This document shows positions 26,860-36,330 of a DNA stretch of 64,000 bases, piece by piece. This stretch comes from Mucilaginibacter sp. GTDB lineage: Bacteria; Bacteroidota; Bacteroidia; Sphingobacteriales; Sphingobacteriaceae. The DNA lies in assembly GCA_025352225.1 (NCBI GenBank), contig JANXTT010000138.1, forward strand, positions 1-64,000. The letters run 5' to 3'. The translations under genes were made by a program, and so were the position numbers. The first letter of the stretch is position 1. Every line of letters begins with the position of its first letter. The notes beneath the pieces are model-generated. The model searched no databases, was not told the DNA's origin, and worked only from the letters and a program-made list of their open reading frames with translations.

Positions 26860-28143
26860 ATGAAAAATAAAATAGCAAAATTACTATTACCTGTTGCAGC
26901 AATAGTCGGCTCAATATTATTTGCGGCATTAAAATATGACTCATCCAATGTTGTTGCTGACGCGGACAATGCGGGATTAAAATTGCCTTCGGGTTTTGGT
27001 GCTTTGGTTGTTGCACAAACAGGTGCATCGGCCAGGCATTTAGCAGTTACCCCTCAGGGAGATATATATGTAAAGTTGGCCCGCCCAAAGGATGGCAAGG
27101 GTATTTTGACGTTACACGAGGAGAGTAACGGTAAAGCCACTATCACAGGCGGATTTGGCAATTACGGTGGTACAGGGATGTATATTAAGAAAGGTTATAT
27201 GTATGCTTCTTCAAATTCAGAAGTATTTAGATATAAATTGGATGAAAATAACCATGTAATAAGCCCAGATAAGCCAGAAATTATCATTACAGGCTTAAAA
27301 ATGGGTCGCCAGCACGAAACTAAATCGCTGGTATTAGATAATAATGATAATGTTTATGTAAATATTGGTGCTTGGTTCAACTCGTGCCAGGAACATGATA
27401 GAGGCTTACACTCAATGGGAATACCAGGTTGCCCGATATTAGATTCAATGGGTGGCATATGGCAATTTAAAGCCAATAAGCTCAATCAATCTTATGCCGA
27501 GGGTGTTCATTATGCAATAGGTTTGCGTAATGTTGTTGGTTTAGATTGGAATCAACAAAACAATCAGCTTTTTGTAATGCAACATGGTAGGGATCAATTA
27601 CATGATATTTTCCCGGAAATGTTCACCACTAAACAAAATGCAGAGCTCCCAGCAGAATGTATGTACGCCCTGAGAAAAGGTGATAATGCAGGCTGGCCAT
27701 TTATGTACTACGATCAGATACAACATAAAAAAATACTAGCACCAGAGTACGGCGGAGATGGCAAAAAAGAAGCGGATGCTAAATTTATAGATCCTGCTGC
27801 AGCGTATCCAGGCCATATGGCACCAAATGGCTTATTGTTTTACACGGGCAGTATGTTTCCGGAGAAGTATAAAAATGGGGCATTCATTGCGTTTCATGGT
27901 TCATGGAACCGCGCACCAGAGCCGCAGGCTGGTTATTTTGTTGTATTTCAACCGTTTAAAAATGGCAAGCCTTTCGGTGAATGGGAAGTATTTGCTGATA
28001 ATTTTTCTGGCTCAGCAGATAAAACAGCACGTGGCCGGGCAGATCATCGCCCTTGTGGTTTAGCACAAGGAAAAGATGGGTCATTGTATGTTACTGATGA
28101 TAGCAAAGGAACAATATATCGTATAATCTATAACAAAAAATAA
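26860..28143 (+). CDS. PQQ-type glucose/sorbosone dehydrogenase family protein
   Basis: The 427-residue product has an N-terminal hydrophobic segment (about 7-25), a signal peptide or anchor. Six-bladed propeller motifs match the GSDH family: ASARHLAVTPQGDIYV, GRQHETKSLVLD with His152 as the likely catalytic base, and AIGLRNVVGLDW with Arg223. Towards the end come AFHGSWNR and RPCGLAQGKDGSLYVTDD. These enzymes oxidise aldoses or similar sugars outside the cytoplasm with PQQ and pass electrons on. A c-type cytochrome gene follows after 7 nt, which fits that electron path. A sugar-oxidising module within a glycan locus is uncommon. PQQ synthesis genes are not in the window, so the cofactor is inferred. 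Confidence 0.82.
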   Translation: MKNKIAKLLLPVAAIVGSILFAALKYDSSNVVADADNAGLKLPSGFGALVVAQTGASARHLAVTPQGDIYVKLARPKDGKGILTLHEESNGKATITGGFGNYGGTGMYIKKGYMYASSNSEVFRYKLDENNHVISPDKPEIIITGLKMGRQHETKSLVLDNNDNVYVNIGAWFNSCQEHDRGLHSMGIPGCPILDSMGGIWQFKANKLNQSYAEGVHYAIGLRNVVGLDWNQQNNQLFVMQHGRDQLHDIFPEMFTTKQNAELPAECMYALRKGDNAGWPFMYYDQIQHKKILAPEYGGDGKKEADAKFIDPAAAYPGHMAPNGLLFYTGSMFPEKYKNGAFIAFHGSWNRAPEPQAGYFVVFQPFKNGKPFGEWEVFADNFSGSADKTARGRADHRPCGLAQGKDGSLYVTDDSKGTIYRIIYNKK

Positions 28144-28150
28144 TTTAATA

Positions 28151-28594
28151 ATGAAGAAAGCTTTAGTTATCCTTTTTTTAATTGCTCCTTTTTGTCCTTT
28201 ATTAATACAGGCTCAAAGTAAACCAAAGCCTAAAACCAAAGTTGCAGGTACATCCGCATCAATAGCACGTGGCAGTAAGGTGTATACCCAATATTGTTTA
28301 TCGTGCCATCAGGCCGATGGTGGAGGCGTACAAAATATGAACCCACCGCTAACTAAAACTACCTATGTACTGGGTGATAAAACCCGGTTAATAAAAGTAG
28401 TATTGAATGGTTTTACACAAGCTGTTGATATCGATGGGCAATCATACTCTAACAATATGGCTCCTCACGATTTTTTAAAAGATCAGGAAATTGCCGACGT
28501 ATTAACGTATGTTAGAAACAACTTTACCAATAAGGCAAGTGCCGTTAAACTTGCAGAGGTTAAAGCTGTGAGGGCAGGTAATAAAAAGAAATAA
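28151..28594 (+). CDS. Periplasmic c-type cytochrome
   Basis: The 147-residue product has a signal peptide (1-22, ending LIQAQ), a Lys/Pro linker and one cytochrome c domain. The heme site is CLSCH (Cys49, Cys52, His53), and Met103 in NNMAPHD is the likely axial ligand. The fold matches small class I cytochromes. Directly after the dehydrogenase gene (7-nt gap), it most likely accepts its electrons. The next gene is separated by a strong hairpin. Confidence 0.88.
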   Translation: MKKALVILFLIAPFCPLLIQAQSKPKPKTKVAGTSASIARGSKVYTQYCLSCHQADGGGVQNMNPPLTKTTYVLGDKTRLIKVVLNGFTQAVDIDGQSYSNNMAPHDFLKDQEIADVLTYVRNNFTNKASAVKLAEVKAVRAGNKKK

Positions 28595-28634
28595 TATCCT
28601 TCAATGCGATACCAATAACATTGAAGAGTACAAC

Positions 28635-28671
28635 ATTACCGATTCATTATAATTGATAATGAATCGGTAAT
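28635..28671. terminator. Hairpin between cytochrome c and GH2 genes
   Basis: ATTACCGATTCATTAT (28635-28650) pairs perfectly with 28656-28671 around AATTG, a 16-bp stem. There is no long T-run after it, so it may stabilise the upstream mRNA end rather than stop all transcription. The GH2 start is only 24 nt further on, which leaves little room for a separate promoter. Confidence 0.65.
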
Positions 28672-28695
28672 TATTAAACCTAAATATCCACTATC

Positions 28696-31452
28696 ATGAA
28701 AAAAGTATTACTGCAAACATTGTTTGCGCTATTCTCTTATGCTGCGTTTTCTCAAGGTACTATTATAAAATATCTATCTGGAACGGATAAAGACCATGCC
28801 GTGCAATGGGATTTTAATTGTACCGATGGTCAGCACAGCGGTAAATGGACGAAAATTGCAGTACCATCAAACTGGGAGCTACAGGGCTTTGGAAGTTATA
28901 ATTATGGACTTGATAGAACTAAGGCTAATGAGCAGGGTTTGTACAAGTACAAATTTAGTTCACCAATTACTACAGGTAAAAAGGTCTTTATAGTTTTTGA
29001 AGGCGCAATGACTGATGCTGAGGTTAAGATAAACGGTCAATTAGCGGGGCCCATACATCAAGGGAGTTTTTATAGGTTTAAATATAATATTACCAGTTTG
29101 CTAAAACCCGGTGCCGAAAATTTATTAGAAGTTACCATAAGTAAAACTTCGGCCAATACATCGGTTAACCATGCCGAGCGTAATGGCGATTTTTGGATAT
29201 TTGGCGGAATCTACCGGCCTGTATATTTGGAGGTAGTACCTGAAAAATTTATTGAGCGTGTTGCCATTGATGCTAAGGCAGATGGGTATTTTAAAATGGA
29301 CGTATACACCCAAAACCTAAGCAAGGCCGAAACTGTTGAGGCGCAGATACAAAAATTAAATGGCATAAATGTCGGCAAGCCTTTTTTTGTAAAAGCGGAT
29401 GCGTCGGCGGATAGGCTGGAATTAAAAAGTAGTGTAACTAACCCATTATTATGGACAAGCGAGTTCCCAAATAGGTATCAGGTAGTTTTATCTGTAAAAA
29501 ACAATAAAGGTGTTATTCATCAGATCAAACAAAAGTTCGGTTTTCGCACAGTTGAACTGCGTAAAAATGATGGTTTTTATGTTAATAACGTAAAGATCAA
29601 ATTTAAAGGAGCCGACAGGCATAGTTTCTGGCCAGAAACAGGCCGTACTTTGAGTCATGATATTCATGTGATGGATGTTAACCTGATGAAGGAAATGAAT
29701 ATGAATGCGGTACGGATGTCGCATTACCCGCCCGACGTAGATTTTTTAAACGTTTGTGATTCGTTAGGGTTATATGTGCTGGATGAATTGACCGGATGGC
29801 ATGCAGCTTATGATGATACCGTAGGCCACAAACTGGTAAAAGAAATGGTTACCCGTGATGTTAACCATCCATCAATAATGATATGGGATAATGGAAACGA
29901 AGGTGGGTGGAACGTTAATTTAGATAATGATTACGCACTGTACGACCCTCAAAACCGGATCGTTATTCATCCCTGGGCAAGGTTAAATGGTGCCAATACT
30001 AAACATTACCCTACCTATGATGAAGTGGCCAATTCTGTAGCCACAGAGCAGGAGGTTTTTTTCCCAACAGAATTTATGCATGGTTTGTATGATGGCGGTA
30101 TTGGTGCGGGGTTAGATGATTATTGGAATTTAATGCTTAAACATCCTCACGGTGCTGGGGGCTTTGTTTGGGCCTTGTTGGATGAGGCAGTTATTCGTAC
30201 CGACAAAAATGGTGCTTATGATACAGATGGCAATCATGCGCCGGATGGTGTAGTTGGCCCACATCGCGAAAAGGAAGCCAGTTTTTTTACAGTTAAAGAA
30301 ATTTGGTCGCCCGTTTATATATCACCACCCGTGCTTGATGAAGGATTTAAAAACAAATTGGAAGTGGAGAACCGCTATTTCTTTACCAACCTAAACCAAT
30401 GTACTTTTAGTTGGAAGCTGGTATCATTCCCATCTGCAAAAGATAAAGCTACACAACCTAAGGTTATAGCTTTGGGGCTGCCAGCACAACTGAATCTCCT
30501 TCCGGGGGAAACAGGCCAGCTTAATCTTAATCTCCCGGCCAGTTGGTTTAAGAGTGATGCCCTGTATTTAACCGCTTACGGCCCCGATAAAAAAGAAATA
30601 TTTACCTGGACCTGGACAATAAAAACACCAACTGTTGCCGCTGCATTCAGTCAGCCGAAAAACAAAGTAGCCATCGAAACCGAGGATAAAGGTAACTCGC
30701 TGATCGTTAAATGTGATGGCTTAAAATATTATTTCGATAAAAAAACAGGTTATATAGAAAAAGTAGTTAAACCATCAACCGAGGTTTCACTATCACAAGG
30801 GCCTGTATTGGCTGGTGTAAATTGCGAACTAAGGCAGTTTACCAACATGGCTGAAAACGGAAAGTATATTGTTGAAACAGATTACCAGGGAGTGGGCACG
30901 TTGCATGTAAAATGGATATTTACGCAAGGGCAGCCCGTTAAACTGGAGTACAGATATTCGCAACCACAGGGTCAGCTTGACTTTACGGGCATAATGTTTA
31001 ATTATCCGGAAGAAAAAATAACTGGTATGAAATGGCTGGGCCGCGGGCCTTACCGGGTTTGGAAAAACAGGTTAAAAGGGCAGCAATATGGTGTATGGCA
31101 TAAAGCCTATAACAATGCAGTAACCGGCGAAGATTGGATATATCCCGAATTTAAAGGATATCATAGTGAAGTAAGCTGGGCCGTGATCGAAAATAAGCAA
31201 TCGCCATTTACGGTTTATACCGATGATAAAAACATGTACCTGCAAATGCTGCATCAGCAAAGAGCAAAAGATTCGCCTAAAAATAACCATGTGGAGCCCG
31301 CTTTCCCGGAAGGCAGTATTGGATTTTTAAATACCATACCGCCTATAGGTGATAAGTTTAAAGACATTAAACAACTGGGCCCGCAGAGTCAAAAAAATAA
31401 TTATAACGGCGAGCCCATAAGCGGGACGCTGTGGTTTGATTTTGGTAATTAA
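28696..31452 (+). CDS. GH2 beta-galactosidase family enzyme
   Basis: The 918-residue product has a signal peptide (1-20, ending AAFSQ). A sugar-binding jelly roll follows (about 35-180, VPSNWELQGFG), then an immunoglobulin-like domain (about 185-285) and the TIM barrel (about 286-570). The acid/base is Glu402 in DNGNEGGWN and the nucleophile Glu459 in PTEFMHG. C-terminal sandwich and small-chain-like domains complete it. In this setting it should trim galactose from galactan or arabinogalactan oligomers in the periplasm. Other GH2 activities (glucuronidase, mannosidase) cannot be excluded. Confidence 0.87.
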   Translation: MKKVLLQTLFALFSYAAFSQGTIIKYLSGTDKDHAVQWDFNCTDGQHSGKWTKIAVPSNWELQGFGSYNYGLDRTKANEQGLYKYKFSSPITTGKKVFIVFEGAMTDAEVKINGQLAGPIHQGSFYRFKYNITSLLKPGAENLLEVTISKTSANTSVNHAERNGDFWIFGGIYRPVYLEVVPEKFIERVAIDAKADGYFKMDVYTQNLSKAETVEAQIQKLNGINVGKPFFVKADASADRLELKSSVTNPLLWTSEFPNRYQVVLSVKNNKGVIHQIKQKFGFRTVELRKNDGFYVNNVKIKFKGADRHSFWPETGRTLSHDIHVMDVNLMKEMNMNAVRMSHYPPDVDFLNVCDSLGLYVLDELTGWHAAYDDTVGHKLVKEMVTRDVNHPSIMIWDNGNEGGWNVNLDNDYALYDPQNRIVIHPWARLNGANTKHYPTYDEVANSVATEQEVFFPTEFMHGLYDGGIGAGLDDYWNLMLKHPHGAGGFVWALLDEAVIRTDKNGAYDTDGNHAPDGVVGPHREKEASFFTVKEIWSPVYISPPVLDEGFKNKLEVENRYFFTNLNQCTFSWKLVSFPSAKDKATQPKVIALGLPAQLNLLPGETGQLNLNLPASWFKSDALYLTAYGPDKKEIFTWTWTIKTPTVAAAFSQPKNKVAIETEDKGNSLIVKCDGLKYYFDKKTGYIEKVVKPSTEVSLSQGPVLAGVNCELRQFTNMAENGKYIVETDYQGVGTLHVKWIFTQGQPVKLEYRYSQPQGQLDFTGIMFNYPEEKITGMKWLGRGPYRVWKNRLKGQQYGVWHKAYNNAVTGEDWIYPEFKGYHSEVSWAVIENKQSPFTVYTDDKNMYLQMLHQQRAKDSPKNNHVEPAFPEGSIGFLNTIPPIGDKFKDIKQLGPQSQKNNYNGEPISGTLWFDFGN

Positions 31453-31487
31453 AGTATACGTTATTGATAAAGTGGTAAGCGTAAAAA

Positions 31488-32516
31488 ATGAAAAAATTAG
31501 CATGCCTGGGTTCATTGATACTGGTTGTATCTGCAATTTGCTTTAACTGTTATGCACAGGATAAAAAGGCATCCCCGGGCAAAATTGATCCGTCAACTTT
31601 GCCAGGAAAAGGATTAGCCCAGCATGATTTTTTATATACCGGCGAATGGGATTACCGCAGGCCAACGCAAACCATTTACCTGATAAGGAAAGGGAAAATA
31701 GCCTGGACATTTGATATCCCCTTCAAAGATTCGACCGGAACAATGGAGGAACTTGGGGATGCGACCATGCGCGCAAATGGCAATATTGTATTTTGCCGAA
31801 AAACCGGAGCCAGCGAAGTAACTCCTGAAAAGAAGATCATCTGGAACTACGAAGCACCGAGAGGGACGGAAATACACTCCGTAGAGCCTGTTGGTACAAA
31901 TCAGGTATTGATGGTAATTAACGGTGTGCCTGCCAGGGTAATGCTTATTAATGTAAAAACAGGCCTAACCGAGAACGAATTTGCATTACTTACAGGGAAG
32001 CCCAGCCCGCATTTGCAGTTTAGACGAGTAAGGATGACGCCACAGGGCACTATATTGGCAGCTCACCTGGATTCAAACGTAGTTACCGAGTATGATACTA
32101 AAGGAAAAGAACTATGGTCGGTTAAAACCATATCACCGTGGTGTGCCTCTAGGTTAAAAAATGGCAATACATTGATCACGAGTAATCGTGGTAGCTATTT
32201 ATCCGAGGTAAATAAAAAGGGAGATGTAGTTTGGGATATAAGCCAGACGGATATACCCAATATTAAACTATACATACTGCAAGTAGCAGTAAGGTTGGAT
32301 AATGGCAACACCATTTTTAGCAACTGGTGCCCAAATGGAATTAAAAAAACTGATGACTGGCCAAATTCGGTACAATTGATAGAGGTTACACCGAATAAAA
32401 AAGTAGTATGGGCATTGAGTCAATGGAACGACCCAGATATTGGCCCGGCATCATCAATACAAATACTGGATAATTGGAATCTGGATAAAATAAAACCCTT
32501 CAGGATAAAAAATTGA
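31488..32516 (+). CDS. Secreted beta-propeller protein (arylsulfotransferase/PQQ-like fold)
   Basis: The 342-residue product has a signal peptide (1-24, ending NCYAQ). It has repeated propeller-blade motifs such as GKIAWTFDIP, ATMRANGNIVFCRKTG, KIIWNYEAP, ASRLKNGNTLITSNRG and AVRLDNGNTIFSNW. These resemble bacterial arylsulfotransferase-like and PQQ-like propellers, but no cofactor site is evident. Proteins of this kind occur in glycan loci without known activity. It starts 35 nt after the GH2 gene and ends 23 nt before the GH39 ATG. A binding or accessory role is a guess. Confidence 0.7.
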   Translation: MKKLACLGSLILVVSAICFNCYAQDKKASPGKIDPSTLPGKGLAQHDFLYTGEWDYRRPTQTIYLIRKGKIAWTFDIPFKDSTGTMEELGDATMRANGNIVFCRKTGASEVTPEKKIIWNYEAPRGTEIHSVEPVGTNQVLMVINGVPARVMLINVKTGLTENEFALLTGKPSPHLQFRRVRMTPQGTILAAHLDSNVVTEYDTKGKELWSVKTISPWCASRLKNGNTLITSNRGSYLSEVNKKGDVVWDISQTDIPNIKLYILQVAVRLDNGNTIFSNWCPNGIKKTDDWPNSVQLIEVTPNKKVVWALSQWNDPDIGPASSIQILDNWNLDKIKPFRIKN

Positions 32517-32539
32517 ATGATAAATCAAAATCAAGTTAT

Positions 32540-34228
32540 ATGTTAAAATCTATACAATTCAGGGTTTTGATCCTGGCTATTCTTTGTTTGGCTGCTACGC
32601 GCGGTAAGGCACAAGTTAAAGTAGGCGATCCGGTAACCATATCGGTCGACCTTAATAAAGAAAAAGGAGAAATGAAACCCATATGGGCCTGGTTCGGGTA
32701 CGATGAGCCGAACTATACCTACATGAAGGATGGAAAAAAGTTGTTATCAGAAATCGCGGCCTTAAGTCCGGTACCGGTATATGTGCGTGCGCATAATTTG
32801 CTAACGAGTGGCGATGGTGTAGCGGCATTGAAATGGGGTTCAACCAATATTTATACAGAAGACGCCAATGGTAACCCGGTGTACAACTATCATATAGTAG
32901 ACAGTATTTTTGATACCTATGTAAAAAGGGGCATGCGCCCGCTTGCACAGATCGGATTTATGCCCGAAGCATTATCAACACATCCACAGCCTTACCAGCA
33001 TCATTGGAAACCAGGTGTAGAGTACCGTGCTATTGAAACCGGTTGGGCCTACCCACCTAAAGATTATAAGAAATGGGATGAATTGGTTTATCAATGGGTT
33101 AAGCATTGCGTGGCCCGGTATGGCAAAAAGGAGGTGGAAAGCTGGTATTGGGAAGTTTGGAACGAACCAAACGGAGCTTATTGGAAAGGTACCCAGGCGG
33201 AGTTTTTTAAGCTTTATGATTATGCTGTTGATGGTGTAAAACGAGCCTTACCTACGGCACGTATTGGTGGTGCAAATGTTACCGGGGGTGCTTATAAATG
33301 GTTAGACGCGTTTATCAAACATTGTTTAAAAGATACCAATTATGTAACCGGTAAAATAGGTACACCAATGGAGGCTATATTGTTTCATGCCAAAGGCCAG
33401 CCCAGGGTGTTAAACGGAACTGTTACTATGGGGATCAGATCGCAATTGAATGATATTAATGGGCATTTTAAAATAATTAAGGCTTACCCCCAACTAAAAA
33501 ATACACCTATTATTATTGGCGAGTCGGATCCTGAAGGTTGTGCTGCATGTGGCATGTCGACAAACCCAGAGAACGCGTACCGGAATGGAACGATGTATTC
33601 CAGTTATACAGCGGCTACATTTGCACGTAAGTATGAGTTGATGGATCAGTATGGGTTAAACCTGATAGGAGCCGTTTCATGGTCGTTTGAGTTTGAAAAC
33701 CAACCGTGGTTTGCCGGTTTTCGGGATTTAGCTACCAATGGCGTGGACAAGCCCGTTTTAAATGTGTTCCGCATGTTTGGTATGATGAAAGGGATGAGGG
33801 TTGAAGCTCATAGTGACAGGATGTACGAACTTAAAACCATGCTCGATTCGGGCGTAAGAGGGAAAGATGATATTGGCGCTCTTGCATCCAAAGATAAAAG
33901 AACGGCTGCTGTAATGCTCTGGAACTATCATGACGCAGATAAACAAGATAAAGGCGAGCCCTTACAAATCAGTATAAATGGTATACCATCAGCTAAAGTG
34001 ACCATTACCCAATACCGTATAGATGCCGAGCATAGCAATGCTTACGAGGTTTGGAAAAAAATGGGATCGCCTCAAAATCCAACCAATGCGCAAATTGCCC
34101 AATTAGAAAAGGCCGGACATTTGCAAACCTTGGCTAATCCTGAAAAAGTGAATATAATTAAGGGCAATTTAATATACACGGTAACCCTACCGCGCCAGGG
34201 GGTAGCATTATTAAAACTCGACTGGTAA
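32540..34228 (+). CDS. GH39 family glycosidase (beta-xylosidase-like)
   Basis: The 562-residue product starts at ATG 32540 with a signal peptide (MLKSIQFRVLILAILCLAATRGKAQ). The barrel shows WAWFGYDEPNYTYM, PVPVYVRAHNLL, the acid/base Glu in YWEVWNEPNGAYW (about residue 209) and the nucleophile Glu in IIIGESDPEGC (about 328). A C-terminal sandwich follows (about 430-562). GH39 members hydrolyse beta-xylosides, iduronides or arabinosides. The surrounding genes favour a pentose-linked plant side chain, but the substrate is open. The frame could begin at a TTG (32513) overlapping the previous stop, which is less likely than the ATG that opens the signal peptide. Confidence 0.85.
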   Translation: MLKSIQFRVLILAILCLAATRGKAQVKVGDPVTISVDLNKEKGEMKPIWAWFGYDEPNYTYMKDGKKLLSEIAALSPVPVYVRAHNLLTSGDGVAALKWGSTNIYTEDANGNPVYNYHIVDSIFDTYVKRGMRPLAQIGFMPEALSTHPQPYQHHWKPGVEYRAIETGWAYPPKDYKKWDELVYQWVKHCVARYGKKEVESWYWEVWNEPNGAYWKGTQAEFFKLYDYAVDGVKRALPTARIGGANVTGGAYKWLDAFIKHCLKDTNYVTGKIGTPMEAILFHAKGQPRVLNGTVTMGIRSQLNDINGHFKIIKAYPQLKNTPIIIGESDPEGCAACGMSTNPENAYRNGTMYSSYTAATFARKYELMDQYGLNLIGAVSWSFEFENQPWFAGFRDLATNGVDKPVLNVFRMFGMMKGMRVEAHSDRMYELKTMLDSGVRGKDDIGALASKDKRTAAVMLWNYHDADKQDKGEPLQISINGIPSAKVTITQYRIDAEHSNAYEVWKKMGSPQNPTNAQIAQLEKAGHLQTLANPEKVNIIKGNLIYTVTLPRQGVALLKLDW

Positions 34229-34232
34229 TAAA

Positions 34233-36278
34233 ATGAAAAAATGTACACTAATAATATTTTGCCTGGCATGGCTTGTTTTTAAAGGTTATACGCAACCTAA
34301 AGAAACCCGTTTTATTGATGAGGGAACAGTAAGTGTCCAACGGTTTGGGAACGACAGGCAATGGTATTTAAAAAACATCCCCTTTTTTGAATGCTCCGAC
34401 CCGGATATTGAAAAGGTGTATTATTACCGTTGGGAACTATACAAAGCCCATATTAAAAACCTGGGCGAAAAGGGTTTTATTGTTACGGAGTTTTTAAACG
34501 CGATGAGTTGGGATAAAAAGCCTTATAACTCGTTAATTGATGCTACAAGCTTTCATATTTACGAAGGCAGATGGTTAAAAGATAAACGCTATATTACTGA
34601 CTATATCAATTACATGTATAAGCAGGGCGGCAATAATCGTAATTTTAGTGAATCAATTGCTGATGGTGCGTACGCTTATTACCTGATTGATCCGGATAAA
34701 AAATTTATTGTTTCTCAATTGCCTTATATGGTTAAGGTATATAATTCATGGAACGATCATTACGACGCCTCAAAACAATTGTACTATGTGGAACCATTGA
34801 AAGATGCCACAGAATATACCATATCGTCCATTGACGCCAGTGGTGGTAAAGATGGGTTTAGGGGAGGTGATTCTTTCAGGCCATCTATCAATAGTTATAT
34901 GTATGCCAATGCTTTGGCGATAAAAAATATAGCCCTGATGGATGGGAATGACAGTATCGCTAAAGTTTTTGATAGCAAGGCGTCCAGAATAAAGAAAGAG
35001 CTCCAAAATCAATTATGGAACGATAGCCTCAATCATTTTATTGATCGATTTAAGGTTAACAACGCCTTTGTTAAATACTGGGATTATATAAGAGGCCGCG
35101 AACTGGTAAGTTATGTACCCTGGGCCTTTAATTTGCCGGATAATAACAATAAGTTTATCGCTGCATGGAATCATTTAACCGATACTACCCAATTGATGGG
35201 TAAATATGGCTTGCGTACCAACGAGCCCTCGTACCAATACTATATGAAACAGTACAGGTATGATCAGCCATCGGGTAGAAAAGAGTGCCAGTGGAACGGA
35301 CCAAGCTGGCCTTTCCAAACATCGCAGGTATTGTTAGGGATGGCTAATGTTTTGAATAATTATGATCAGAATATTGTTTCGGTTGATAAGTATCTTAAAG
35401 TTTTAAAAAAATACACCCAACAGCATTATATAAAAACTGGCGAGCTTAATATTATAGAGGATTATGATCCGGACAATGGCGGCCCTATAGTTAATCTGGA
35501 TCAAAGGAGCGAACACTATAACCATTCGGAATATAATGATTTAATAATTACTGGCTTATGTGGCTTGCGCCCGGGTGCAGGCAATATGCTGCAGATAAAC
35601 CCACTTGTGAATAACGGGCCAGCCAACGGTGGCATTAAATACTTTTGCCTGGAGAATGTTTTGTATCATGGCCATAATATTACTATCCTCTATGACAGGG
35701 ATGGTAAAAAATACCACCAGGGTAAAGGGCTATGGGTTTATATTGACGGTAAATGTAAACTAGCCGGCGCGGCATTAGGCAAAAAGGAAATTGAAATTTC
35801 GACACCTGTTTTTAGAACTATTGACACTACTGTTAATATAGCCGTAAATGTTGCTGGTAAAGGTTTCCCAAAAGCTTCGGCATCCTACACAAACGGTACC
35901 GATGATGTAAATATGGCTATAGACGGTAGAATATGGTATTTTGGAAATGTCAAAAACCGATGGTCGTGCGAGGGTTCAAATAATAAAAGTGATTGGTTTG
36001 AATTGGAGTTTGAGAAGGCTCAAAACATCAATAAAGTAGCGTTATATTTTTATGGTGACGGTAAAAAGCTGGCGGCACCGCAAAATTATGCTATTGAATA
36101 TTGGAGCGGTACGGAATGGCTAAAAATTCAAAATAATAAAAGTTTACCGCAACAGCCATTGGCCAATACCCAAAACATAGTTAATTTTAATCAGCAGCGT
36201 ACAAATAAGATAAGAGTTAATTTTACTAATGCAGGCAATAATAGATATACTGCGCTAACCGAAGTAGAGGTTTATTAA
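34233..36278 (+). CDS. (alpha/alpha)6-barrel glycosidase (MGH1-like) with discoidin-like domain
   Basis: The 681-residue product has a signal peptide (1-21, ending GYTQ). The catalytic part (about 45-510) looks like an (alpha/alpha)6 barrel of the GH63/MGH1-like type: YRWELYKAHIKNLGEKGFIVTEF, FSESIADGAYAYY, GFRGGDSFRPSINSYMYANA and ECQWNGPSWPFQTSQ. ISSIDASGG and IIEDYDPDNGG probably hold acidic catalytic residues. An F5/8 type C-like module closes it (about 545-681). It is 4 nt from the GH39 gene, so the two are translationally linked. The substrate is unknown. This could be an exo-enzyme on a terminal sugar of the same side chain. Confidence 0.75.
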   Translation: MKKCTLIIFCLAWLVFKGYTQPKETRFIDEGTVSVQRFGNDRQWYLKNIPFFECSDPDIEKVYYYRWELYKAHIKNLGEKGFIVTEFLNAMSWDKKPYNSLIDATSFHIYEGRWLKDKRYITDYINYMYKQGGNNRNFSESIADGAYAYYLIDPDKKFIVSQLPYMVKVYNSWNDHYDASKQLYYVEPLKDATEYTISSIDASGGKDGFRGGDSFRPSINSYMYANALAIKNIALMDGNDSIAKVFDSKASRIKKELQNQLWNDSLNHFIDRFKVNNAFVKYWDYIRGRELVSYVPWAFNLPDNNNKFIAAWNHLTDTTQLMGKYGLRTNEPSYQYYMKQYRYDQPSGRKECQWNGPSWPFQTSQVLLGMANVLNNYDQNIVSVDKYLKVLKKYTQQHYIKTGELNIIEDYDPDNGGPIVNLDQRSEHYNHSEYNDLIITGLCGLRPGAGNMLQINPLVNNGPANGGIKYFCLENVLYHGHNITILYDRDGKKYHQGKGLWVYIDGKCKLAGAALGKKEIEISTPVFRTIDTTVNIAVNVAGKGFPKASASYTNGTDDVNMAIDGRIWYFGNVKNRWSCEGSNNKSDWFELEFEKAQNINKVALYFYGDGKKLAAPQNYAIEYWSGTEWLKIQNNKSLPQQPLANTQNIVNFNQQRTNKIRVNFTNAGNNRYTALTEVEVY

Positions 36279-36330
36279 GACCCGCTCACCGGTATAAAGA
36301 GGCAAAATTAGGATGCTCGGGTTAAACGTA

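Noticed and set aside
32513..32539. TTG start of the GH39 gene overlapping the previous stop
   Set aside because: The signal peptide starts at the ATG at 32540; the extra residues are polar and lack family support.
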